The translations under genes were made by a program, and so were the position numbers. Source: an uncultured Erythrobacter sp. (GTDB lineage Bacteria; Pseudomonadota; Alphaproteobacteria; Sphingomonadales; Sphingomonadaceae). Taken from it: a stretch of 64,000 nt of DNA. Each line of letters begins with the position of its first letter. Within the stretch, counting starts at the first letter, position 1. The stretch spans positions 434,001-498,000 of the forward strand of contig CANLZP010000002.1 of NCBI GenBank assembly GCA_947495695.1. Reading direction: 5' to 3'. The notes under the pieces are model-generated. The model did not search any database. It saw only the letters and a list, made by a program, of their open reading frames with translations, and had not been told where the DNA came from. Shown piece after piece: positions 1-9,667 of the stretch.

Positions 1-134
1 AATCGAACGTCGCGGACGGCAAATTGTTCAGCCCCGATCACTCTGCGCGAAAGCTGATCGATGTTGTGATGGGCCTAGGCCCAGACGACAGCGGGAATGT
101 GTTTGATTGGCGGGGCGAGCGTATCCCAGAATAG
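1..134 (+). CDS. C-terminal fragment of a short-chain dehydrogenase/reductase-like protein (truncated by window start)
   Basis: Frame 3 is open from base 3 to TAG at 132-134: SNVADGKLFSPDHSARKLIDVVMGLGPDDSGNVFDWRGERIPE*. The tail resembles SDR C-termini. Confidence 0.5.
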   Translation, partial: SNVADGKLFSPDHSARKLIDVVMGLGPDDSGNVFDWRGERIPE

Positions 135-215
135 CCCTAAAATTAGTAGCTTGCGGTGCAAGCGCGTTCAGCATAGCTTCCACTCTTCGTTTCGTCGGAC
201 TTGTGGAGGGGACCG

Positions 216-854
216 ATGGGAATACAACAGTGGTATGATAGGCGCGTGTTGCCCGGACTGATCAAGCTGGCGTGTAGCCAGGGTCAGATTATGAAACGAC
301 GCTCGCAATTGGTTCCCTTGGCCACCGGTGCCGTGTTCGAACTGGGCTGCGGCGGCGGAATCAATCAGGAAATGTATGATCCGGTGGCGATCACCAGCTA
401 CGCCGGGATTGATCCGCATGCAGGCTTGCTGAACGATACACGAGCACTGGCCAGCGCCCGACTTGGTACCTCCGTGGATATTCGCGAAGGCGTTGGGGAG
501 GACATTCCCTTTGCTGGCAGCAGCTTTGATACCGTTGTTTGCACCTACACGCTTTGTTCGGTGGATGATCCTGACAAGGTGATGTCAGAAATGCGGCGCA
601 TTCTGAAACCGGGTGGCCGCTTGTTGTTTCTGGAACATGGCAGAGCGCCCGACGCCAATGTGTCCAAGTGGCAAGAACGGATCGAACCTGTTTGGAAACG
701 ACTGTGTGGAGGGTGCCATTTGACCCGCCCGGTCGGCTCTGCGCTGCGTGGTGCGGGCTTCGATGTCGAGCCTCTGGGGCAGGGTTACATCCCCAAGACC
801 CCGCGCTTTGCGGGATGGAATGAGTGGGGAATCGCGCGCAAGGCGGGCGCATGA
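216..854 (+). CDS. Class I SAM-dependent methyltransferase
   Basis: VFELGCGGGINQEMYD (motif I), DTVVCTYTLCSVDDPDKVMSEMRRILKPGGRLLFLEHG. ATG at 216 preferred over TTG at 201. Confidence 0.85.
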   Translation: MGIQQWYDRRVLPGLIKLACSQGQIMKRRSQLVPLATGAVFELGCGGGINQEMYDPVAITSYAGIDPHAGLLNDTRALASARLGTSVDIREGVGEDIPFAGSSFDTVVCTYTLCSVDDPDKVMSEMRRILKPGGRLLFLEHGRAPDANVSKWQERIEPVWKRLCGGCHLTRPVGSALRGAGFDVEPLGQGYIPKTPRFAGWNEWGIARKAGA

Positions 855-936
855 ACCTGATTTAGTTCACGGGCCCGCCCTGTCGTTTGCGTCTATTTTG
901 GATGCAGTCTCCGATCAAAAGATCGAAGCCTGACGA

Positions 937-3669
937 TTACTCACCAAATGTGCGTTGCCACCAACCCTTACGCGGCTGAGCATCGGTAGATTCTGATGCA
1001 TCATCGGCGCCCTTGGCTTTTGCTTCTGCCTTGGGTTTGGTGGCCGCTTTTGCCCTGGAAGCGCGCTTTGGCTTGGCCGCAGGTTTGTCTTCTGCCTTGG
1101 CCTCGGTTTCAGCGGCTGCTTCTTGCGGAGCAGTGTCCTCAACCTTTTTCTTGCGAGGCGCGCGTTTGCGCTTGGGCTTTTCTTCGGACGGAGCTTCTGT
1201 TTCGGCCGAAGAGTCAGCAGCCGTTTCAGCCACCGCTGCATCCGCGTCAACATCCGCTTTCTTCTTACGCGGTGCACGTTTGCGCTTAGGCTTTTCTTCG
1301 GCGCCAGGTACGTCCTCTGCTGGCGGGGCAACCGATGCGGTGGCCTTTTCTATGGGCGCTTCGCTGTCTGAAGTGTCGGCCTGCTCATTCGTACCTTCGC
1401 CCTCAGCCTGATCGGATTTGCCCTTGCCACGGCCTCTGCCACCACGGCGGCGACGCTTCTTGGGCTTGTCGTCACCATCTTCGGTTTCGGCATCGCCATC
1501 GCGAGAGGCATCGGGTGATTGGTCATCGCTGCTTTCATTGTCATCTGATCCATTGTCATCAGACTGTTCATCACGGCGATTCTTGTTGCGACCACGGCCA
1601 CCACGGCGGCGGCGACGACGCTTCTTGCGGGGCTCACCATCATCATCGCGTTCATCGCGATCATCGCGATCATCATTGTCCTGAGCCTCGTCTTCGATGT
1701 CATCATCATCATCATCGTCATCATCGACGATAGGTTCAAATTTAGGAGCTTTGGTTGGACGAGGGCCAGAACTGCTGACCGACATTTTGGCGCCTTCATC
1801 TTCGCCTTCTGGAATGACCTCGACCGATACATTGTAACGGGCTTCAATCTCAGCCAAATCGCTTCGCTTGGAATTGAGCAGATAAACCGCCGCTTCCGTG
1901 CTGGCTGCCAAGGTGATGATTGTGCCCTTGGCCTTGGCCGCTTCATCTTCGATGATGCGCAGCGCCGAAAGACCCGCCGAAGATGCCGTGCGGACCAGCC
2001 CGGTGCCATCACAGTGCGGACATTCGCGGGTGGTTGCTTCCAGAACCCCTGTGCGCAAGCGTTGGCGGCTCATTTCCATCAGGCCAAAGCCTGAAATACG
2101 GCCGACTTGAATGCGCGCGCGATCGTTCTTGAGCGCGTCCTTCATCGCCTTCTCAACTTTGCGGACATTGGAATTATATTCCATGTCGATAAAGTCGATC
2201 ACGACCAATCCGGCCATATCGCGCAGACGCAACTGACGGGCAATCTCGCGCGCTGCTTCGACATTGGTCGCAACAGCAGTTTGCTCAATGCCGTGTTCCT
2301 TGGTCGACCTGCCCGAGTTGATATCGATCGAGACCAAAGCCTCGGTCGGATTGATGACCAGATAGCCACCCGATTTCAGTTGGACGACGGGGTCATACAT
2401 AGCCCGCAATTGATCTTCAGCCCCATAACGCTGGAACAAAGGCACGGGGTCAGAATAGGCCTTCACCCGGCGCGCATGGCTGGGCATCAACAGCTTCATA
2501 AACTGCTTGGCCAGTTTATAGCCTTCCTCACCTTCGACCACGACTTCTTCGATTTCTCGATTGTAGATGTCGCGGATGGCGCGCTTGATCAGATCCGAAT
2601 CGGAATGGATCAATGCGGGCGCAGTGGAGGACAATGTCTTCGCTCTAATCTCGTCCCACAGGCGCGCGAGATAGTCGAAATCGCGTCGAATCTCTGGTTT
2701 CGTGCGGCTGAGGCCAGCGGTCCTGACAATCAGGCCCATACTCTTTGGCAGGCTGAGATCAGACACAACTTGCTTAAGGCGTTTGCGATCACCTGCCGAA
2801 CTGATTTTGCGGCTGATACCACCGCCATGCGACGAGTTGGGCATCAGAACCGTGTAACGGCCTGCCAGGCTGAGATAACTAGTCAGAGCAGCGCCCTTAT
2901 TGCCACGCTCTTCCTTGACCACTTGCACCAACAGCACCTGACGGCGCTGGATGACGTCCTGGATCTTATAGCGGCGACGAAGTGCCTGACGCTTGGCCCG
3001 AACTTCGTCTACTTGCTTGGAGCGTCCGCGAGGCTTGCCGCCACCTTGGCGACGACCACGGCGGCCACGCCCGCGACCACGGCGAGAACCTTTGCCCCGG
3101 TTATCGTCGTCGTCCGAATTGTTGTTTTCGTCTGAATCGTCGTCTTCATCGTCGTCCGAATCATCATCATCGTCGTCGGACGAATCGTCATCGTCATTAT
3201 CGACCTGACCGTCTTCGATGGTGTCGACTTTGTCTTTCTCGCTGGTGTCGATTTCCTCGACGCCATCTTCCGCCAAATCTTCCGCCAGGGCTTCTGCCGA
3301 TTCGTCTTCGGCATCATATTCATCGCCCGGCGATACGCCGTCTTCTTCTTCTTCAGCGCGCAGACGCGCTTCTTCCTCAGCAGCCTCGGCCTCCTCAGCC
3401 AGCAATCGCTCCCGATCTTCCTGAGGGATTTGATAGTAGTCAGGGTGGATTTCGCTAAAGGCCAGAAAGCCGTGCCGATTGCCGCCGAAATCGACGAATG
3501 CGGCCTGCAATGATGGTTCAACTCTGGTTACTTTAGCGAGGTAGATATTGCCTTTAATCTGCTTGTGTTCGGCAGATTCAAAATCAAATTCTTCGATCCG
3601 ATTGCCTTTGAGCACCGCCACCCGCGTTTCTTCCGGGTGGCGCGCGTCGATTAGCATGCGCGTTGCCAT
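937..3669 (-). CDS. rne: Ribonuclease E/G family endoribonuclease
   Basis: MATRMLIDARHPEETRVAVLKGNRIEEFDFE, S1 domain, DIEYNSN-type catalytic region (FIDMEYNSNVRKVEKAMKDAL), ECPHCDGTG Zn-link, long acidic/basic C-terminal tail. Confidence 0.97.
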   Translation of the reverse strand: MATRMLIDARHPEETRVAVLKGNRIEEFDFESAEHKQIKGNIYLAKVTRVEPSLQAAFVDFGGNRHGFLAFSEIHPDYYQIPQEDRERLLAEEAEAAEEEARLRAEEEEDGVSPGDEYDAEDESAEALAEDLAEDGVEEIDTSEKDKVDTIEDGQVDNDDDDSSDDDDDDSDDDEDDDSDENNNSDDDDNRGKGSRRGRGRGRRGRRQGGGKPRGRSKQVDEVRAKRQALRRRYKIQDVIQRRQVLLVQVVKEERGNKGAALTSYLSLAGRYTVLMPNSSHGGGISRKISSAGDRKRLKQVVSDLSLPKSMGLIVRTAGLSRTKPEIRRDFDYLARLWDEIRAKTLSSTAPALIHSDSDLIKRAIRDIYNREIEEVVVEGEEGYKLAKQFMKLLMPSHARRVKAYSDPVPLFQRYGAEDQLRAMYDPVVQLKSGGYLVINPTEALVSIDINSGRSTKEHGIEQTAVATNVEAAREIARQLRLRDMAGLVVIDFIDMEYNSNVRKVEKAMKDALKNDRARIQVGRISGFGLMEMSRQRLRTGVLEATTRECPHCDGTGLVRTASSAGLSALRIIEDEAAKAKGTIITLAASTEAAVYLLNSKRSDLAEIEARYNVSVEVIPEGEDEGAKMSVSSSGPRPTKAPKFEPIVDDDDDDDDDIEDEAQDNDDRDDRDERDDDGEPRKKRRRRRRGGRGRNKNRRDEQSDDNGSDDNESSDDQSPDASRDGDAETEDGDDKPKKRRRRGGRGRGKGKSDQAEGEGTNEQADTSDSEAPIEKATASVAPPAEDVPGAEEKPKRKRAPRKKKADVDADAAVAETAADSSAETEAPSEEKPKRKRAPRKKKVEDTAPQEAAAETEAKAEDKPAAKPKRASRAKAATKPKAEAKAKGADDASESTDAQPRKGWWQRTFGE

Positions 3670-3736
3670 TTATTATTCTCCGAGCGCCGGGGGGTGGGGA
3701 CGAGCCTCCATCCCAAGAGCGCACATATGTGTGGGA

Positions 3737-3763
3737 GCCGGCCAAAATATTTTGGCGACCGGC
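3737..3763 (-). promoter_or_regulatory. Inverted repeat/hairpin in the rne 5' leader
   Basis: GCCGG-CCAAAATATTTTGGCGA-CCGGC. Core GCCAAAATATTTTGGC (3741-3756) is a perfect 16-bp palindrome, about 70 nt upstream of the rne start. Confidence 0.45.
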
Positions 3764-4099
3764 GTTGTAGGTTCGGCCCCGGGCTGCCAGCCGGCGGGGC
3801 AAAAGTTCTGTGTCTGCAAGGGTGAGATTGCGCCAATCGGTCGCAGTCCAGCCGCCAGTATCCATAGCGCGCTGTTCGCGCTGCTTTTGGATGTGCGGGG
3901 AGGGACGTCTCATCAATGCATCAACCTGTTGCGAAACTCCATGAATGGAAATCCATGGATGTCTGGGGTCATTGTCCGAGTAAACCCTACAAAATGCAGG
4001 TTAACACGATTTATCCCCGTCAAAGCCTGCTAGCACCGTGGGTTAGGCCCCGCAACCATATTGCGTTTATATCCCGCAACACCCTAACCATGGCAGGCA

Positions 4100-4969
4100 A
4101 TGTCTCTACGCAGCCTTCTTGTTATTGTGGTTTTCGGTCCGATAGCGCTTGTCGCAGGGCTGATGGCATTGGGCGTGAGCGTTCCGATTCCCGAGCTTGG
4201 ACGCGACTATGTGTTGCGCCTGCTGCTGCCAGAATATGGCGAGCAGATTGACCTGCCGCAAATTTATGGCGAATCCGATGAGACGTTACCGTTGATCGTT
4301 ATCGATGCAGGGCATGGTGGGCGCGATCCCGGCGCGGTTAGCGGCGATATCTTGGAGAAAGACATCACTTTGGGCCTGGCCTTGGCCTTGCGCGATGCAC
4401 TGGTTCGGCAGGGCGGTGTTCGGGCAGCTTTAACCCGCGAATCCGATGAGCTGCTCGCACTGGAAGAGCGGCCCGATATTGCCAGCAGGATGGGGGCAGA
4501 CATGTTCTTGTCCATTCATGCAGATTCGGCAGGCGACATAAGCGAAGTCAGCGGTGCGAGCGTCTACATATTGTCGCGCGAAGCCTCCAGCCGCGCTGCA
4601 GCGCGATTTGCCCAGCGGGAAAACAGTGCCGATCGGCTCAATGGCATCTCGACCGAGGGGCAAAGCGATGAAGTTACGGCAATTCTGTTCGAATTGTCAC
4701 AGCGCCGCGTCCAGGAAGAATCGGCAAATCTCAGCGCGCTTATCATTCGCGAAGGCGCTGGCCGGGTGGCGTTTCATCCCCAGCCCAGCCGCTCGGCAAA
4801 TTTGGTTGTTCTGCGCGAGCCTGAACTGCCGTCGGTTCTGTTCGAAGCCGGATTTGTAACCAACGACGATGATGCGCAGCGGTTGCTGTCCGAGGAAGGA
4901 CAGTCTGAATTTGCCGATGTGATGGCGCGCGCAATTCGAATACATTTTGCCGGACGGTCCGGTAATTGA
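4100..4969 (+). CDS. N-acetylmuramoyl-L-alanine amidase (Amidase_3)
   Basis: LIVIDAGHGGRDPGAVSGDILEKDITLGLAL ... FLSIHADSAGD ... VLFEAGFVTNDDDAQRL. Confidence 0.95.
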   Translation: MSLRSLLVIVVFGPIALVAGLMALGVSVPIPELGRDYVLRLLLPEYGEQIDLPQIYGESDETLPLIVIDAGHGGRDPGAVSGDILEKDITLGLALALRDALVRQGGVRAALTRESDELLALEERPDIASRMGADMFLSIHADSAGDISEVSGASVYILSREASSRAAARFAQRENSADRLNGISTEGQSDEVTAILFELSQRRVQEESANLSALIIREGAGRVAFHPQPSRSANLVVLREPELPSVLFEAGFVTNDDDAQRLLSEEGQSEFADVMARAIRIHFAGRSGN

Positions 4970-5061
4970 GCCGCTTGCCAAGAAATTCTCATCAATCCCA
5001 AAAGGCGCTTTATTGGTTCTGGCAACAGACAGAATGTGCGTGCTAAAGCCAGCTGAAGGTC

Positions 5062-7569
5062 ATGGAAGAACAATCAACTCTTGAATATGTCCGGTTTCGG
5101 TTGAAGCGCGATCCAAAGCTCGCGTTGGACTGGTTCATGGACAATTGGCGCGCCAATCGTTGGTTCAAACTGGCAGCGGTTGCGCTGGCTGGTTTGGTCG
5201 CCCTTTGGTTGATTGCATGGGCGTGGCTGGCCAGTGATCTGCCCGATGCAGAATCGTTGGTGGATTATGAAACACCTTTGCCCACCATGGTGCGCGGGAT
5301 CGATGGAGAGATCGTCCATTCCTATGCCCGTGAACGCAGGGTCCAACTGCAATATGCCGATTTCCCCGAGCAATTGATCGAGGCCTATCTGGCGGCAGAG
5401 GATAAGACCTTCTTCAGCCACAGCGGTGTGGATGTGACAGGTACCGCCAATGCTGTGCTGGATTACGCGATCAAATATGGATCGGGCGAACGCGCGGTTG
5501 GTGGCTCCACCATCACGCAGCAGGTGGCCAAGAATTTGCTGCTGGGTGATGAATATTCGGTCACGCGTAAGCTGAAAGAAATGATTCTTGCCCGTCGCAT
5601 CGAAGGCGTGTTGAGCAAGGAAGAGATTCTGGAGCTCTATCTCAACGAAATACCGCTCGGCCGACGCAGCTTTGGCGTGCAGGCGGCATCACGCGCCTAT
5701 TTTGACCGCGATGTTGGCAACCTTCAGCTGCACCAAATGGCGTTTCTGGCAATCTTGCCCAAGGCGCCGGAGCGCTATGGCCGCAGCGCCAACCTGGACC
5801 TCGCCCTAGAACGGCGCAATTTCGTGCTGAGCCAGATGGAAGACAATGGCTTCATCACTGAAGAAGAGATGATTGCGGCGCAAAGCCAACCTTTGGGTCT
5901 GGTGCGCCAGGCATCCCAAACCCGCACTGTTGATGCTGCCTATTTCCTCGAAGAAGTCAGGCGTAAATTGCTCTCCGAATTTGGCGAGACGGCCGAGGAA
6001 GGCGAGAACAGCGTCTATGCAGGCGGGCTGTGGGTGCGCACATCGCTCGATCCGGAATTGCAAAAGGCTGCGCGAGATTCTTTGCGCGCGGGTCTGCTGC
6101 GCTATCATGGCAATCGCGGATGGGCCGGCGCTATTGCAACCATCGATGTGAGCCAGGGCAATTGGGCCAGCCAATTGGCCAGTTCTTACCTGTCTGTGCG
6201 TTACAAAGATTGGCGTATTGGTGTTGTTACCCAGCGCAGCGGATTGTCTGCTACCATCGGTTTTGCTGACGGAGATGAAGCTCCGATTATCGGCGCGCCC
6301 AATGGGTTGAAGGCAGGCGACGTTGTTGCCGTTGCGCCAAGCGGCAGTGGTTTCAGGGTGCAAGCCATCCCCGAGGTTTCAGGCGGCTTCCTTGCGCAAT
6401 CGGTCCAAACCGGCCGCATTTTGGCGATGCAGGGCGGGTTTGATCACCACCTGTCTGATTTTAACAGAGCCACTCAGGCTGACCGTCAACCCGGATCGAC
6501 TATCAAGCCATTTGTATATGCAACGGGTTTGGACAATGGCCTGACTCCAGCCAGCGAAGTTCCGGATGAAACGTTCTGCTATTATCAGGGTTCCAATCTG
6601 GGTGAAAAATGCTTCCGCAATTTCAGCGGCAGTTCTGGCGGGGTCCACACCATGCGTTGGGGGCTGGAGCAATCGCGTAATTTGATGACCGTTCATATCG
6701 CGATGGAGGCAGGTATGCCTCAGGTCATCGACACCTTTGAGAAGGTGGGGATCGGCTCGTACCAGCCTTATCCCGCATTTGCGTTGGGATCAGGCGATAC
6801 GACAGTTATGCAAATGGTGAATGCCTATGCTGCTCTTGCCAATCATGGCCGGCTGCATGAACCAACCGTTATCGATTATGTTCAAGACCGGCGTGGCAAG
6901 GTGATCTGGAAAGCGGACAAGCGTCGCTGTGATGGATGCAATATGCCCGAATGGGATGGTCAACCGATGCCGCGAATGGGTATGATGGGTCGTCCGGTGA
7001 TGGATCCGCGGACTGCTTTTCAAACGGTCCATATGTTGGAAGGTGTGGTCACTCGCGGCACTGCGGTGCGTTTGCGTGACCTCAATCTGCCGTTGTTCGG
7101 CAAAACCGGCACCACATCTGGGCCAACCAATGCTTGGTTTGTTGGTGGCTCGCCCGATATCGTTGCCGGCGTTTATGTCGGGCACGATCGTCCGCGCAAT
7201 CTGGGCGGATGGGTGCAGGGCGGCAATACCGCTGCGCCAATTTTCAAGCAATTTGTTCAGGACACCAAGGCCCGCTGGCGCGATGAGCCTGCTGTTGCCC
7301 CCAATGGCGTCCGCATGGTCCGGATTGACCGTCGAACTGGCAAGCGTGTGTTTGACACTTGGCCAACCGACGATCCCTTGGCCGACACCATTTGGGAAGC
7401 CTTCAAGCCTGACACCGAGCCACCGCGCTCAACCCGTCAGGATGAAATTGCAGCCAAGCGTGAGGAAATTCTCGCCTTAATCCGGCGCGCCCAAAATGGC
7501 CCGGAAATTCGCGGTGACCAATTTGGCCAGCCAAGCGATTTTGTCGAGGATCAGGGCGGCCTTTATTAG
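5062..7569 (+). CDS. mrcA: Penicillin-binding protein 1A (transglycosylase/transpeptidase)
   Basis: AAEDKTFFSHSGVDVTGTANAVLDY, GGSTITQQVAKNLLLG (GT51); RQPGSTIKPFVYATGL, GKTGTTSGPTNAWFVG (transpeptidase KTGT). Confidence 0.96.
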   Translation: MEEQSTLEYVRFRLKRDPKLALDWFMDNWRANRWFKLAAVALAGLVALWLIAWAWLASDLPDAESLVDYETPLPTMVRGIDGEIVHSYARERRVQLQYADFPEQLIEAYLAAEDKTFFSHSGVDVTGTANAVLDYAIKYGSGERAVGGSTITQQVAKNLLLGDEYSVTRKLKEMILARRIEGVLSKEEILELYLNEIPLGRRSFGVQAASRAYFDRDVGNLQLHQMAFLAILPKAPERYGRSANLDLALERRNFVLSQMEDNGFITEEEMIAAQSQPLGLVRQASQTRTVDAAYFLEEVRRKLLSEFGETAEEGENSVYAGGLWVRTSLDPELQKAARDSLRAGLLRYHGNRGWAGAIATIDVSQGNWASQLASSYLSVRYKDWRIGVVTQRSGLSATIGFADGDEAPIIGAPNGLKAGDVVAVAPSGSGFRVQAIPEVSGGFLAQSVQTGRILAMQGGFDHHLSDFNRATQADRQPGSTIKPFVYATGLDNGLTPASEVPDETFCYYQGSNLGEKCFRNFSGSSGGVHTMRWGLEQSRNLMTVHIAMEAGMPQVIDTFEKVGIGSYQPYPAFALGSGDTTVMQMVNAYAALANHGRLHEPTVIDYVQDRRGKVIWKADKRRCDGCNMPEWDGQPMPRMGMMGRPVMDPRTAFQTVHMLEGVVTRGTAVRLRDLNLPLFGKTGTTSGPTNAWFVGGSPDIVAGVYVGHDRPRNLGGWVQGGNTAAPIFKQFVQDTKARWRDEPAVAPNGVRMVRIDRRTGKRVFDTWPTDDPLADTIWEAFKPDTEPPRSTRQDEIAAKREEILALIRRAQNGPEIRGDQFGQPSDFVEDQGGLY

Positions 7570-7694
7570 CGGGCTGGAGTGGCCTTAGCCAATTCTGGCA
7601 AGGGCAAGCATTCGATCTTTTCCCTCATGCACTTTTCTTTACAATCGCCGCGCTTGCGCTAAGCGGGCAAGCCAATTCTCGAGAGGTATTACCT

Positions 7695-8822
7695 ATGCGT
7701 GCCGAAGGGCAGGCCAACATTGACCGGATAGAAGCCGCGCTTTCCCTCGTGCGACAATCGCTCGATTGGGAACGGGCGTTGCGCCGTCTGGATGAACTGA
7801 ACGCCAGGGTTCAGGACCCGACCTTATGGGATAATCCCAAGGAGGCCCAGGCCGTCTCGCGCGAGCAGAAATTGCTCGAAAACGCGGTGGATACGGTCAA
7901 CACAATCTCCTCGGAAATGTCAGACGCGATCGAATTCATCGAGATGGGTGAGGCCGAGGGTGAAGACGACATCGTCGCAGATGGCTTGGCTAGTTTGGAA
8001 AAGCTGGCCGACCGGGCCGATGCGGACAAGGTTCAGGCTTTGTTGTCTGGCGAGGCGGATGCCAACGATACCTATATCGAGATACACGCGGGCGCAGGCG
8101 GTACAGAAAGTCAGGACTGGGCTGAAATGCTGCAGCGGATGTACAGCCGTTGGGCTGAGCGGCGCGGCTATAAAGTCGAGGTAGTCGATTATCACGCAGG
8201 CGAGCAAGCGGGCATCAAGTCCGCAACTCTGCTGGTTAAGGGCGAGAACGCCTATGGTTATGCCAAGACGGAAAGCGGTGTCCATCGCTTGGTCCGCATC
8301 AGCCCCTATGACAGCTCTGCCCGGCGGCACACCAGTTTCAGCTCGATCTGGGTTTATCCCGTCATCGACGATGATTTCGAGGTCGAGATCAACGAGGGCG
8401 ATCTGAAAATCGACACATACCGCGCATCGGGCGCTGGCGGACAACACGTCAACACGACTGATTCAGCGGTGCGGATTACCCACCAACCCACCGGAATTGT
8501 CGTCGCGAGTCAAAATGACCGTAGCCAACACAAGAACCGCGCCACTGCGATGAATATGCTGAAAGCGCGACTGTTCGAGCGGGAAATGGCAGAGCGAGAA
8601 GCAGCGGCCAGCGGCGAGTATCAGGAAAAGAGCGACATTGGCTGGGGCCATCAAATCCGATCTTACGTATTGCAACCCTATCAGATGGTGAAGGATTTGC
8701 GCACGGGCGAAACTTCCAGCTCGCCTGATAATGTGTTGGATGGCGATCTTGATGCGTTCATCTCTGCCGCATTGGCGCAGCGGGTTACCGGCGAAACGGT
8801 TGAGGTGGAGGACGTCGAATAA
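7695..8822 (+). CDS. prfB: Peptide chain release factor 2
   Basis: ASGAGGQHVNTTDSAVRITHQPTGIVV (GGQ motif); single continuous ORF with no in-frame stop/frameshift site. Confidence 0.96.
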   Translation: MRAEGQANIDRIEAALSLVRQSLDWERALRRLDELNARVQDPTLWDNPKEAQAVSREQKLLENAVDTVNTISSEMSDAIEFIEMGEAEGEDDIVADGLASLEKLADRADADKVQALLSGEADANDTYIEIHAGAGGTESQDWAEMLQRMYSRWAERRGYKVEVVDYHAGEQAGIKSATLLVKGENAYGYAKTESGVHRLVRISPYDSSARRHTSFSSIWVYPVIDDDFEVEINEGDLKIDTYRASGAGGQHVNTTDSAVRITHQPTGIVVASQNDRSQHKNRATAMNMLKARLFEREMAEREAAASGEYQEKSDIGWGHQIRSYVLQPYQMVKDLRTGETSSSPDNVLDGDLDAFISAALAQRVTGETVEVEDVE

Positions 8823-9571
8823 TGCGGTGGTTGGTCTTCTTCGGGATGGCATTACTGGCAGCTTGTCAGCCTTCTGAGCAGGCCAGCGAACGTGCCGAAA
8901 CCGCGCTGGAGTTTCCATTGCCGGACCGGCCAGTGTCCAAAGTTACTTCCAACCAATTTTCCAACGAAGATGTCCGCGACAGCCGCGGTGAAGCGCAAAA
9001 GGTTATGGATCTGGCCAATATTGCCGATGGTAATACGGTGGCCGATATTGGTGCGGGCGAGGGCTATTACACCGTTCGTCTGGCAGCCCGTGTGGGCGAG
9101 ACGGGTCGGGTGTTGGCACAAGATATTGACCGAGAGGCGTTGGAGCGTTTGGGATCACGTGTTGAGCGAGAGCGACTGGACAATGTCTCCATCAAGCTTG
9201 GCCAGCCCGACGATCCGCAGCTGCCGGTCGATAGCTTTGACCGCATCTTTCTGGTCCATATGTATCACGAAGTGACCGAGCCTTATGCGTTCTTATGGAG
9301 GCTGTGGCCTGCGCTTGCCCAAGGCGGCCAAGTCATCGTGGTCGATACAGATCGGCCAACCGACCAGCATGGCATTCCACCGCTGTTGTTGGTGTGCGAG
9401 TTTGAAGCGGTTGGGTTTCGCCTGACCGAATTTATCGAGAAGCCCGATATTCGCGGCTATTTTGCTCGATTTGAGCCCGATGGAACACGCCGTGCTCCTG
9501 AGGAAATCGAGGCGTGCAGCACCGGCAAATTGAGCCGGGCGCGTGCGCCAAACAAGCCATCCACAAGCTGA
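8822..9571 (+). CDS. Predicted lipoprotein-signal-bearing SAM methyltransferase-fold protein
   Basis: TAATG overlap with prfB. N-terminus MRWLVFFGMALLAACQPS has a lipobox; VADIGAGEGYYTVRLAARVGETGRVLAQDID is SAM motif I. Confidence 0.85.
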   Translation: MRWLVFFGMALLAACQPSEQASERAETALEFPLPDRPVSKVTSNQFSNEDVRDSRGEAQKVMDLANIADGNTVADIGAGEGYYTVRLAARVGETGRVLAQDIDREALERLGSRVERERLDNVSIKLGQPDDPQLPVDSFDRIFLVHMYHEVTEPYAFLWRLWPALAQGGQVIVVDTDRPTDQHGIPPLLLVCEFEAVGFRLTEFIEKPDIRGYFARFEPDGTRRAPEEIEACSTGKLSRARAPNKPSTS

Positions 9572-9667
9572 TGAGATAAATACTGCGCATTCTCTGCTCA
9601 ACTGAGCTAGGGGGGTGCCAAAGAAGGGGTCGCAACGTGAGGATACGACCTCAACGGGAGTTTTTGA

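Noticed and set aside
900-936. rne terminator hairpin CCGATC-AAAA-GATCG
   Set aside because: Short AT-containing stem without a U tract; not convincing.
2107-3135. 342-aa plus-strand ORF and other ORFs opposite rne (e.g. 1350-2012, 3009-3521)
   Set aside because: Mirror the codon bias and low-complexity Asp/Arg repeats of rne; no recognisable domain or RBS.
3584-3916. 110-aa minus-strand ORF overlapping the rne start and leader
   Set aside because: Overlaps rne out of frame and covers the structured leader; Arg/Pro/Gly-rich with no domain. More likely a chance ORF than a leader peptide.
7695-7800. Possible programmed +1 frameshift in prfB
   Set aside because: The ORF is continuous from start to stop with no in-frame UGA near codon 25.
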